A DNA stretch of 64,000 bases from JAIVJM01 sp963816985 (GTDB lineage Bacteria > Acidobacteriota > Blastocatellia > Pyrinomonadales > Pyrinomonadaceae): the NCBI GenBank assembly GCA_963816985.1, contig CAWFMF010000003.1, positions 94,511-158,510 of the forward strand, read 5' to 3'. Every line of letters begins with the position of its first letter. Position 1 is the first letter of the stretch. Of this stretch, positions 10,365 through 17,999 are shown in pieces. The notes below the pieces were generated by a model that had not been told where the DNA came from, ran no database searches, and saw only the letters and a list, made by a program, of their open reading frames with translations. Both the position numbers and the translations under genes were made by a program.

Positions 10365-11599
10365 GTGACTATCTCGAAAACCTTCTGGCCCGGCAGCTCG
10401 AACGGCTTGAGACCGTCGAGCCGCGACGCCCTTCGCGCTTCGAGCCGCCCGCCGCCGCCGTGACCTTCCCACCCGTCGTGGGAAGACCCGGCGACGCGCC
10501 GGACGAGGACGCGCGCGAAACGGGCGACGCGTTCCGGACGGGAATGACGGAAGCCTTCATGGACACGCCGGACGCGTTCGCGGACTCGCCCGTCGAGACA
10601 ACACGAACGTCTTCGCCGAGCCCGACGCGCCGCGCGCCCCTCGCCCCTTCGCGGGATGACGCGCCAACACAGCCGCTACGCACGCATGAAGCGACGCCGC
10701 ACGCGCCGAAGTCGTCTGCCTTCGAGCCTGAGACGGCGGAGACCATTTCGCCGTCCGAGCCGCTGCGACCGCAGCCCTTCGGCGTCAACGACGACGCGGC
10801 TGACTCTCTCTCTCCTTCACCGTCTCGCGCTTCATCTCCGCCGCCCGAAGCTCCCTCGGAGCCTGCGCGCCGCACGGCGACAGACGAAGCGCCTTCGACC
10901 GGGAACAGGCCGCAAGCCTCTCTGTCCTCTGAGGAGACCGCCGCGCCCCTTCCGGTCGAGCGCGTCGAACTCGTCGAGCGGGTAGAGATTTTCAAACCCT
11001 CTCCGCCACAACCTTCGCCGTCGGGGCTTGAGGCTGAAGCGAAGACGGTCGGCGCGTCGTCCGGCCCCGCTGCCCCGACGCGAGAGACGATTCTCGTCCC
11101 CGTGCTCGACACGCGCGAGACCTTGGGCCGCGCCGCGCCCGTGCGTGAGGGCGAAGCGAGGATGTCTCATTCGTCGGAAGCGCCGCCAATAGTCCCACAA
11201 CCCTCGAAGCCGCCCGTGCGTGTAGATGAGTCGGTGGCGAAGCGCGAGGCGGTCGAGCCCGCGCCGAAGCCCGCGCCGAAGCCCGCGCGTCTTGAGAGGG
11301 ACGAGGGCTCGGAGTACGAGACGCTCAAGGCGCGGCGCGAGCGGCAGCGGCAGGCGTCGGCGGCGCTTGTCGAGCCGCGCATCACGCGTCGCGCGGAGGC
11401 GCGCGCGGCGGCCTTTCGGCAGGCGGAGGCCCAATCGAAGGCGGAGCCCGCGCCCACTATCAACGTCACCATCGGTCGCATCGAGATTCGCGCGACCGCG
11501 CCCGCGTCGCGCCCCGCCGCGCGCCGCGAGACGGAGAGCGCCGCGCCCATGAGTCTCGAAGATTACCTGCGGCGGCGCGGCGGGGGAGGTGGGAGATGA
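10361..11599 (+). CDS. Disordered eCIS-locus protein with INVTIGRIEIRA motif
   Basis: A 412-residue protein. Residues 1-330 are low-complexity, rich in Pro, Ser, Glu, Ala and Arg, and probably unstructured. Residues 335-395 are charged and helical. The C-terminus carries a conserved-looking segment, PTINVTIGRIEIRAT, then SLEDYLRRRGG. From memory, that C-terminal segment recurs in hypothetical proteins placed just before the DUF4255 cap gene in other eCIS loci. It starts inside the stop of the upstream gene (ATGA) and ends inside the start of the cap gene, so expression is coupled. Role unknown; a tape-measure role is unlikely given the lack of a long coiled coil. Confidence 0.6.
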   Translation: MSDYLENLLARQLERLETVEPRRPSRFEPPAAAVTFPPVVGRPGDAPDEDARETGDAFRTGMTEAFMDTPDAFADSPVETTRTSSPSPTRRAPLAPSRDDAPTQPLRTHEATPHAPKSSAFEPETAETISPSEPLRPQPFGVNDDAADSLSPSPSRASSPPPEAPSEPARRTATDEAPSTGNRPQASLSSEETAAPLPVERVELVERVEIFKPSPPQPSPSGLEAEAKTVGASSGPAAPTRETILVPVLDTRETLGRAAPVREGEARMSHSSEAPPIVPQPSKPPVRVDESVAKREAVEPAPKPAPKPARLERDEGSEYETLKARRERQRQASAALVEPRITRRAEARAAAFRQAEAQSKAEPAPTINVTIGRIEIRATAPASRPAARRETESAAPMSLEDYLRRRGGGGGR

Positions 11600-12834
11600 G
11601 TAACGCGCTGGCCGTGGCCGCGGTCACCACCACACTGCGGAGCTTCTTGACGAACGTGCTCGGCGGCGTCATCAGCGTGACGGCGAAGCCGCTCGACGAG
11701 GCGCGGCAGACGGCCTTCGATCAGGTCAACCTCTTTCTCTATCAGGTCACGACCAACGCGGCGCTGCGCAACACGCCGATGCCGGGGCAGACCAAGCCGG
11801 GCGAGAGCGGCCACCCGCCGCTCGCCTTGAGCCTCTACTACCTCGTGACGGCCTACGGCCAGAACAACGAGGACGGCTCGGCGCACCGCCTGCTCGGACA
11901 GGTGATGGGCGCTCTACACGACCACCCGCTGCTCAGCCCCGACGAGATTCGCAGCGCGACGCAGGCCTCCCTGCCCGACAGCGACCTCCACTCTCAGGTC
12001 GAGCGCGTCCGCATCACGCCGCAGCCCATGCCGCTCGAAGAGATGTCGAAGCTCTGGGCGACTTTCCAGACGCAGTTCCGCATCTCCGCCGCGTACCAGG
12101 TCTCGGTCGTGCTCATCGAGAGCACGCGGCCCGCGCGGACTCCGCTCCCGGCGCTCGGTCGCGGCGCGCAGGACGACCCCGGCGTCGCCACGCAGCCCGA
12201 CGTCACCACCCCGTTCCCCACGCTCCTCTCCATCGAGACGCCCGACCCGCAGTTCGGCGCGCTGCTCGGACAGACCATCACCCTGCGCGGCCTCAACCTC
12301 GCGGGCGCGCCCGCCGCCGTGCGGCTCACGCATCAGGCGCTCGACCTCGAACGCATCCTGTCGGTGTTCATCACGCAGACCGACGAGGAGATTACCGTCG
12401 CGATTCCGAATCAGCCGGCGAACTTCCCCGCGGGCTTCTGGACGGCGGCGGTCGAGGTCACGCGCCCCAGCGAGACCTTCAGCCGGACGACCAACCGGCA
12501 GGGCTTCGTGCTCGCGCCGGAAACGACCAACCTCCCGGCCTCCTTCCCGCGCAACGTTCAGGGGCTGGCGACGGTGACAATCAATAGTCGCCCCGAAGTG
12601 CATCCGGCGCAGCGCGTGGCGCTACTCCTCGGCGACCGCGAAGTCGCCGCCGAGCCGCACCCGGCGCAGACGGCGACGCTCACTTTCCTTGTCACGAACC
12701 CGACCCCCGCCGCCTCGCCCGCCGCGGTCGAGCACTTCGCGCGGCTGCGCGTGGACGGCGTGGACAGCATCCTCGTTGACCGCACGGGGCCGACGCCCGT
12801 CTTCAACGTCAACCAGAAGGTGACGATCACATGA
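11596..12834 (+). CDS. DUF4255 protein, sheath/tube cap (Afp16/Pvc16-like)
   Basis: A 412-residue protein. The first 190 residues match the DUF4255 (Pvc16 N-terminal) family: VTTTLRSFLTNVL, TKPGESGHPPLALSLYYLVT, and LLGQVMGALHDHPLLS. In Afp/PVC particles this domain forms the cap that terminates tube and sheath. Residues about 195-412 look like two Ig/IPT-type beta-sandwich repeats (each near LGQTITLRGLNLAGAP or PEVHPAQRVALLLGDR). It overlaps both neighbours by four bases, tying cap and ATPase synthesis together. Confidence 0.9.
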   Translation: MSNALAVAAVTTTLRSFLTNVLGGVISVTAKPLDEARQTAFDQVNLFLYQVTTNAALRNTPMPGQTKPGESGHPPLALSLYYLVTAYGQNNEDGSAHRLLGQVMGALHDHPLLSPDEIRSATQASLPDSDLHSQVERVRITPQPMPLEEMSKLWATFQTQFRISAAYQVSVVLIESTRPARTPLPALGRGAQDDPGVATQPDVTTPFPTLLSIETPDPQFGALLGQTITLRGLNLAGAPAAVRLTHQALDLERILSVFITQTDEEITVAIPNQPANFPAGFWTAAVEVTRPSETFSRTTNRQGFVLAPETTNLPASFPRNVQGLATVTINSRPEVHPAQRVALLLGDREVAAEPHPAQTATLTFLVTNPTPAASPAAVEHFARLRVDGVDSILVDRTGPTPVFNVNQKVTIT

Positions 12835-15002
12835 GCGACGGCGAACGCTGGCAGCTCGGCAACGAACAGTATCTGGCGGCGGCGCTGGCGTGGCTGCGGC
12901 TGCGTCTGGAGCGCGCGGCGAGCCGCGAGCACACGTCGCAGCCCCTCGCCGAAGTCTTCGGCGAGGTCGAGCCGCCCCGCCGGAGACTGTTCCGCCGCGC
13001 GGCGGAACAGCACGCCGCCGCCAAGCCTTCGGTGCCGCTGCTGCCGCCCGCCAACATCTCCGAAGAGCAGGTCGAGCGCGCCGCCAACGCGATGGGCATC
13101 GCCGAGTGCGAGCTTGACCCGCCGCCCGCGCTCTCCATCCTCGCGCAGCGCTTCGGCCTCTCGGAGTTCGAGCGCAACATCCTCCTGCTCTGCGCCGCGA
13201 TGGAACTGGACACCCGGACGGCCATGCTCTGCGACTACGCGCAGGGAGGGCAGGGGCGCAGGTATCCGACCTTCGCGCTCGCCTTCACGCTCTTCGACTC
13301 GCCGTCGTGGGACGTGCTCTCGCACGAGCGGCCTTTGCGCCGCTGGCACCTCATTGAAATTAACCAGCAGGGCGGCGCGCCGCTCACCGCCGCGCACCTC
13401 AGCATTGACGAGTGGATTCTCAACTACATCAAGGGGCTCAACTTCCGTGGCCTCAACTATGTTGACGACCGTCTCGGTTCGCTGCTCGTCCCGCTGCAAG
13501 TCCCGCCCGTCGCGGTCGGCCTCCCGCCCTCGCAGCGCGAGCAGGTTGATCAGGTCGTCCGCGCGCTGCAACAGACCGGCGAGGGCGAGCGCCTGCCCGT
13601 GACGCAGCTCCTCGGCTCCGACGCGCAGAGCAAGCAGGTCGTCGCCGCCTACGTCGCCGCCGGGCTCGGCATGCACGTCTACCGCCTGCCCGCGCGCTTA
13701 CTCCCGGCGCAGGCCGCCGAGCTGGAGACCTTCGCGCGCCTCTGGCAGCGGCAGAGCGTCCTGCTCCCCGTCTGCCTCTACCTCGACGCGCTCGAAGTCG
13801 AGACCGCCGCGACCGGCGAGGGCCGCGAGCCGGAACTCCCGCCCGTGGGCCGCTTCCTCACGCGCAGCGACGGCGTCTTCTTCCTCGACACGCGCGAGAG
13901 CTGGCCGCGGCTCGACCGCGCGACCGTCACGCTCGACGTGGCGAAGCCGACGCCCGCCGAGCAGAAGGCGGCGTGGGCCGTCGCGCTCGGCGAAGAGGCG
14001 GGCGACTCCCCGGCCCGCCTCTCCGGCCAGTTCAGCCTGAGTCTTTCGGAGATCACGCGCATCGCCGCAGCCGCGCTCGCGGCGGGCGAAGAGGAGGGCG
14101 CGCGACCGCTCAACGAGAGGCTCTGGGACGCCGCGCTCTCTTCGACGCGCCCGCGCCTCGACGCCCTCGCGCAGCGCATCGAGGCGAAGGCCACTTGGAG
14201 CGACATCGTTCTGCCGGAAGCGGACGGCGTGCTGCTCAGGCAGATTGCGGATCAGGTCGCACAGCGCGCGACCGTCTACGACGACTGGGGCTTCCGCGAG
14301 GCTTCGAGCCGCGGCCTGAGCCTCACCGTGCTCTTCACCGGACAGAGCGGGACGGGGAAGACGATGGCGGCGGAAGTCCTCGCCAACGAGCTGCGGCTGA
14401 ACCTCTACCGCATAGACCTCTCGGCGGTCGTCAGCAAGTACATCGGCGAGACCGAGAAGAACCTCCGCCGCGTCTTCGACTCCGCCGAGGAGGGCGGCGC
14501 GCTCCTCTTCTTCGACGAGGCCGACGCCATCTTCGGCAAGCGCACCGACGTTAAGGACGCGCACGACCGCTACGCCAACATCGAGACCAACTACCTCCTG
14601 CAACGGCTTGAGTCCTACCGTGGGCTCGCCATCCTCGCGACGAACATGAACAGCGCGCTCGACCCGGCCTTCATGCGGCGGATGCGCTACGTCCTCGACT
14701 TCCAACTGCCCGGCCCCGCCGAGCGCGAGCGCATCTGGCGCAAGGTCTTCCCCGCCGGAGTCCCTCTCGGAGAGCTGGACTACTCGCGCCTCGCGCGCCT
14801 CGGACTCGCCGGGGGCGACATCTTCAACATCGCGCTCAACGCGGCCTTCCGCGCCGCCAACGAGGGACGCCCCGTCACGATGCCCCTCATCCTCGGCGCG
14901 GCGCGCACGGAGCTGCGCAAGCTCGCGCGCCCCGTCAACGAAGCCGACCTGCGTTGGGATGAGGAGGAGCAGCAGCCCGCCACGGGCGCGCGCGTCGCAT
15001 GA
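12831..15002 (+). CDS. AAA+ ATPase of the injection system (Afp15/Pvc15-like)
   Basis: A 723-residue protein. Residues 1-430 form the N-terminal region typical of these ATPases. A C-terminal AAA+ module has Walker A GQSGTGKT (504-511), Walker B LLFFDEADAIFG with D562/E563, and an arginine-rich sensor region (ATNMNSALDPAFMRRMRYVLDF). Homologues in Afp and PVC loci are needed for assembly or cargo loading; the exact job here is inferred. It starts inside the stop of the cap gene and ends inside the start of the next small gene. Confidence 0.92.
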   Translation: MSDGERWQLGNEQYLAAALAWLRLRLERAASREHTSQPLAEVFGEVEPPRRRLFRRAAEQHAAAKPSVPLLPPANISEEQVERAANAMGIAECELDPPPALSILAQRFGLSEFERNILLLCAAMELDTRTAMLCDYAQGGQGRRYPTFALAFTLFDSPSWDVLSHERPLRRWHLIEINQQGGAPLTAAHLSIDEWILNYIKGLNFRGLNYVDDRLGSLLVPLQVPPVAVGLPPSQREQVDQVVRALQQTGEGERLPVTQLLGSDAQSKQVVAAYVAAGLGMHVYRLPARLLPAQAAELETFARLWQRQSVLLPVCLYLDALEVETAATGEGREPELPPVGRFLTRSDGVFFLDTRESWPRLDRATVTLDVAKPTPAEQKAAWAVALGEEAGDSPARLSGQFSLSLSEITRIAAAALAAGEEEGARPLNERLWDAALSSTRPRLDALAQRIEAKATWSDIVLPEADGVLLRQIADQVAQRATVYDDWGFREASSRGLSLTVLFTGQSGTGKTMAAEVLANELRLNLYRIDLSAVVSKYIGETEKNLRRVFDSAEEGGALLFFDEADAIFGKRTDVKDAHDRYANIETNYLLQRLESYRGLAILATNMNSALDPAFMRRMRYVLDFQLPGPAERERIWRKVFPAGVPLGELDYSRLARLGLAGGDIFNIALNAAFRAANEGRPVTMPLILGAARTELRKLARPVNEADLRWDEEEQQPATGARVA

Positions 15003-15271
15003 ACGTTAACCTCCACATCGAGCACCTCGTCTTAGACGGCCTCGCCCTCGAACGCGGCCACGAACCGCTCCTGCGCGCCGCGCTCGAAGCCGAGCTGACG
15101 CGCCTCATCGCCGACGACGGCGGCAGGGCGCAAGGGTTGATGTCCGAGGGAGTCGTTCCCCGCGTGTCCGCGCCCAACATCGAGACGGCGATGGGCGGCG
15201 GCGGCGACCCGGCGGGACTAGGCCGCCAGATAGCGCGCTCGGTCTACGACAGTTTCGGCAGCCGACGTTGA
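14999..15271 (+). CDS. Small eCIS-locus protein, function unknown
   Basis: A 90-residue protein beginning MNVNLHIEHLVLDGLALERGH and ending in a Gly/Arg-rich tail. Short proteins with this N-terminus occur between the ATPase and the DUF4157 genes of other eCIS loci (recollection of the family, not searched). The four-base overlap with the ATPase stop argues that it is genuinely translated. It has no signal peptide and no membrane segment. Confidence 0.7.
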   Translation: MNVNLHIEHLVLDGLALERGHEPLLRAALEAELTRLIADDGGRAQGLMSEGVVPRVSAPNIETAMGGGGDPAGLGRQIARSVYDSFGSRR

Positions 15272-15334
15272 TTCGGAGTGAGACGGGCGGAGGTCGAGCG
15301 AGACGTCGCTTCCGTCTGTGAGCATTAAGACTTT

Positions 15335-17332
15335 ATGAGAACGCGAGTCTCCAAACAGGCACAGCCCGCGTCGTCGTTCCCCTTGCGGAGCGTCGGCGTG
15401 CTCCAGCGCAAGCAAGGCTCCCTGCTGCGCGAGGCGGGAGTGGTGCCGCCGGTCGTGCACGACGTGCTGCGCTCAACGGGCCAGCCGCTCGAAGCCTCGG
15501 CGCGCGCCTTCATGGAGCCGCGCTTCGCCCACGACTTCAGCCGCGTCCCTAACGGTCAGGCCCCGCGCGCGGCGGGCAAGCTCTCTCTCGTCCCCCCGCA
15601 TCACGGCTCCGAAGCCGAGGCCGACGAAGTCGCCCGTCGCGTCGCGCATCAGACCGACGCCGCGCCGCGCGCCGACGACTCCGGGCAGGACTTCAGCCGC
15701 GTCCGCGTCCACGCCGACGCCAAAGCCGCCGAGAGCGCGCAGGCCGTCAACGCCCGCGCTTACACCGTCGGCGAAAACATCGTCTTCGGGCAGAACGAGT
15801 ACGCGCCGGAGACGCAGGAAGGCAGGCATCTGCTCGCCCACGAACTCGCGCACACCGTCCAGCAGCGCGACGGCGCGGGCGGCGCGACCGTGCAGCGCGC
15901 CGTCATTGACGACGTGCGCGAGAAGATGTCTTACGCCTTCACGGACTGGGCGATTACGGACGAGGAGGCGCTTGAGTCTCTGGCCTTGCTGGGGACGATC
16001 CCCCCGGCGAATCTCGCCGCCGAGCTGGCGAAGCTCGACTCGAAGTACGTGACGCGCCTCTTGGACAACCTGCCGGACTCGGCGAAGACCGGCGATATTT
16101 ACAAGCGCATCATCGAAGCCATCGGCCCGTCGGGTGCTGTCCCTTACGCCGTCGAGCAGCTCAACTTCGGCTTCCTCGACTGGGCGATTACCGACGAAGA
16201 GGTGTCGCGCGTCTTCAACATCTTCAGCACTCTGCCCGCCGCGCAGCAGGAAGACTTTCTCGTTAAACTCAACGACGCCGGACGCCTCGGACGCCTCATT
16301 GATAATTCAAATCACGGGCATCACCTGCTCTACATCATCCCGTGGTTGAAGACGCTGACGCCCGGCGCGACCACCCTCAGGCAGCGAGACATCCTCCGCC
16401 GCATCGTCCAGAAATCCTCCAACGACGCGCTCGACACCATCACGCTCGCGACCGAAATCCGCTTCAAAGTGACCGTCGGGCCAAGCACGATCCACGGTCG
16501 CACCCCGGTCGCGTGGGACGCCCCGCACCTGCGCCGGACGTACCTCGCGCTCGACCTGCTGCCGGAGGCGCACGTCGCGGGCAACAAGGAGTTGCTGCGC
16601 TTCGGGCAGTTCACGCAAGACCCCGATAAGAGCGGCGGCCTCGTCGAAGGCGTCTATAACACGCCGGAGCTGGCCATCAACATCAAGACTTCGGGCGACA
16701 TCGAAGCCTCGATCATCCACGAGACCGGCCACGCCGTGGACGCGGAGATGGGCTGGCGGACGAGCGCCGAGCCCGCCCTGCCCAAGCGCGGCGGGTGGAA
16801 GGAGTACGGGATAGGGGGCTATAACCTCTGCGCTAAAGACATGGTTGACGATTCGGCGGGCGGGATTAAGACCAAGCTCGCCGCCGGCGACCGCGCCGAC
16901 GTGGAGAACGACATGGGGAACGCCATGAACGCGCAGAGCGTCGCCAGCCTCAAGTCCGACATTCGCGCGCACGCGTGGTTCGGCGCGCTCGGCGGGGCGG
17001 ATAAGAGCGCGGTTCTCAACGACCCGGCGCTCGCCGCACTGGATGTCGGACTCAAAGAGCCGTACTTCACCGTGGAAAGCGGCGGCGACCACCTCGGCAA
17101 CCACATCTATCAGGAGAGCTACCCGCTTCAATGGGTGCGCTACCGCCACGAGGCGCGCTCGCGGATGGTCTCCAAATACCAGTTCAGAGGCCCCGGCGAA
17201 TGGTTCGCCGAGGCTTATTCCTTCTACTACCAGCCGGACAAGCGCGGCAGGGGAGCGAAGCTGAAGGACAAAGACCCGGACACCAAGACGTACTTCGACA
17301 ACTTCGTGCATACGCGCGCCTCGACGAGGTGA
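15335..17332 (+). CDS. DUF4157 cargo protein with C-terminal metallopeptidase toxin
   Basis: A 665-residue protein. Residues 1-30 contain VLQRK. Residues 38-185 are the DUF4157 eCIS-associated domain with HELAH at 169-173. It is interrupted by about 49 residues, so the DFSRV motif occurs twice (67-71 and 119-123). V-Q-R (186-188) marks the boundary to the rest. After a helical stretch with two WAITDEE copies, a second zinc-protease signature HETGHAVD begins at H462, with a candidate third ligand E626 in GEWFAEAYSFYY. That layout resembles anthrax-lethal-factor-like toxins (inference). It is likely an injected protease. Its start codon lies 63 bases after the previous gene. No signal peptide is present, consistent with loading into the particle. 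Confidence 0.82.
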   Translation: MRTRVSKQAQPASSFPLRSVGVLQRKQGSLLREAGVVPPVVHDVLRSTGQPLEASARAFMEPRFAHDFSRVPNGQAPRAAGKLSLVPPHHGSEAEADEVARRVAHQTDAAPRADDSGQDFSRVRVHADAKAAESAQAVNARAYTVGENIVFGQNEYAPETQEGRHLLAHELAHTVQQRDGAGGATVQRAVIDDVREKMSYAFTDWAITDEEALESLALLGTIPPANLAAELAKLDSKYVTRLLDNLPDSAKTGDIYKRIIEAIGPSGAVPYAVEQLNFGFLDWAITDEEVSRVFNIFSTLPAAQQEDFLVKLNDAGRLGRLIDNSNHGHHLLYIIPWLKTLTPGATTLRQRDILRRIVQKSSNDALDTITLATEIRFKVTVGPSTIHGRTPVAWDAPHLRRTYLALDLLPEAHVAGNKELLRFGQFTQDPDKSGGLVEGVYNTPELAINIKTSGDIEASIIHETGHAVDAEMGWRTSAEPALPKRGGWKEYGIGGYNLCAKDMVDDSAGGIKTKLAAGDRADVENDMGNAMNAQSVASLKSDIRAHAWFGALGGADKSAVLNDPALAALDVGLKEPYFTVESGGDHLGNHIYQESYPLQWVRYRHEARSRMVSKYQFRGPGEWFAEAYSFYYQPDKRGRGAKLKDKDPDTKTYFDNFVHTRASTR

Positions 17333-17388
17333 GGTCGTCCGCGAGTGCGCCGTCGAGTGAGGGGACAAGGAACGCGACCGTGAGGTGT

Positions 17389-17949
17389 ATGGAGGAGCAG
17401 CCCATCAAGGAGATCGTCGCGCGCCGCGCCGAGGAACTCGGCAGGCGCGTGAGCCCGCGCGACGTGAGGCTTGAGTTCATGGAAGGGGAGGCCGCTCCGG
17501 GGTGCAGGCTCTTCCACGCAAGTTGGGGCGCGGGCCGCCGGGAGCGTTGGCTCCCCGGCCTCTTGATGGACGGCGAGCCCGCCGACACGCACGCGGGGCA
17601 AGCTCTGGCGAAGGTCTTCCGCCGCTGGATCGAGACGGAAGGAAAACTGCCCGACGCGCGGCACGCGGCCAAAGTCTCGGCCTACGTCTACGACCCCGCC
17701 GGGATGAACGAAGTGATTCTCAGCGAGGAGGACAGCGCCCGCCTCGTCACCCGCGACGAATGGCGCGCGCACGTCCGCCCGCCCGCGCTGATTGAAGTCG
17801 AAGGGCGTCCCGGCGTCGCCTTTTGGTGGACGAGCCCGCGCGGCGTCTCCGAAGTGCGCCTCTCGCTCGACGAAGGCGGGCGGGTGCGCACCGCCGAGAA
17901 GTTCATACAGGAATTTCTTCAAGGGGCAGAGGCCGACACGGCCTCTTGA
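17389..17949 (+). CDS. Unknown protein between two DUF4157 cargos, possible immunity or loading partner
   Basis: A 186-residue soluble protein starting at an ATG (17389), with an in-frame GTG at 17380 as an alternative. The sequence (MEEQPIKEIVARRAEELGRR, later ALIEVEGRPGVAFWWTSPRG) matches no family I can name. It lies 56 bases after the metallopeptidase cargo and 50 bases before the nuclease cargo. That placement is typical for a cognate immunity protein or adaptor, but nothing in the sequence proves it. It has no signal peptide and no transmembrane segment. Confidence 0.6.
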   Translation: MEEQPIKEIVARRAEELGRRVSPRDVRLEFMEGEAAPGCRLFHASWGAGRRERWLPGLLMDGEPADTHAGQALAKVFRRWIETEGKLPDARHAAKVSAYVYDPAGMNEVILSEEDSARLVTRDEWRAHVRPPALIEVEGRPGVAFWWTSPRGVSEVRLSLDEGGRVRTAEKFIQEFLQGAEADTAS

Positions 17950-17999
17950 ACAAGAGCGTGCGGGGGTCGCCCGCACGCGCCGAGCCGCAGGGAAAGTTT

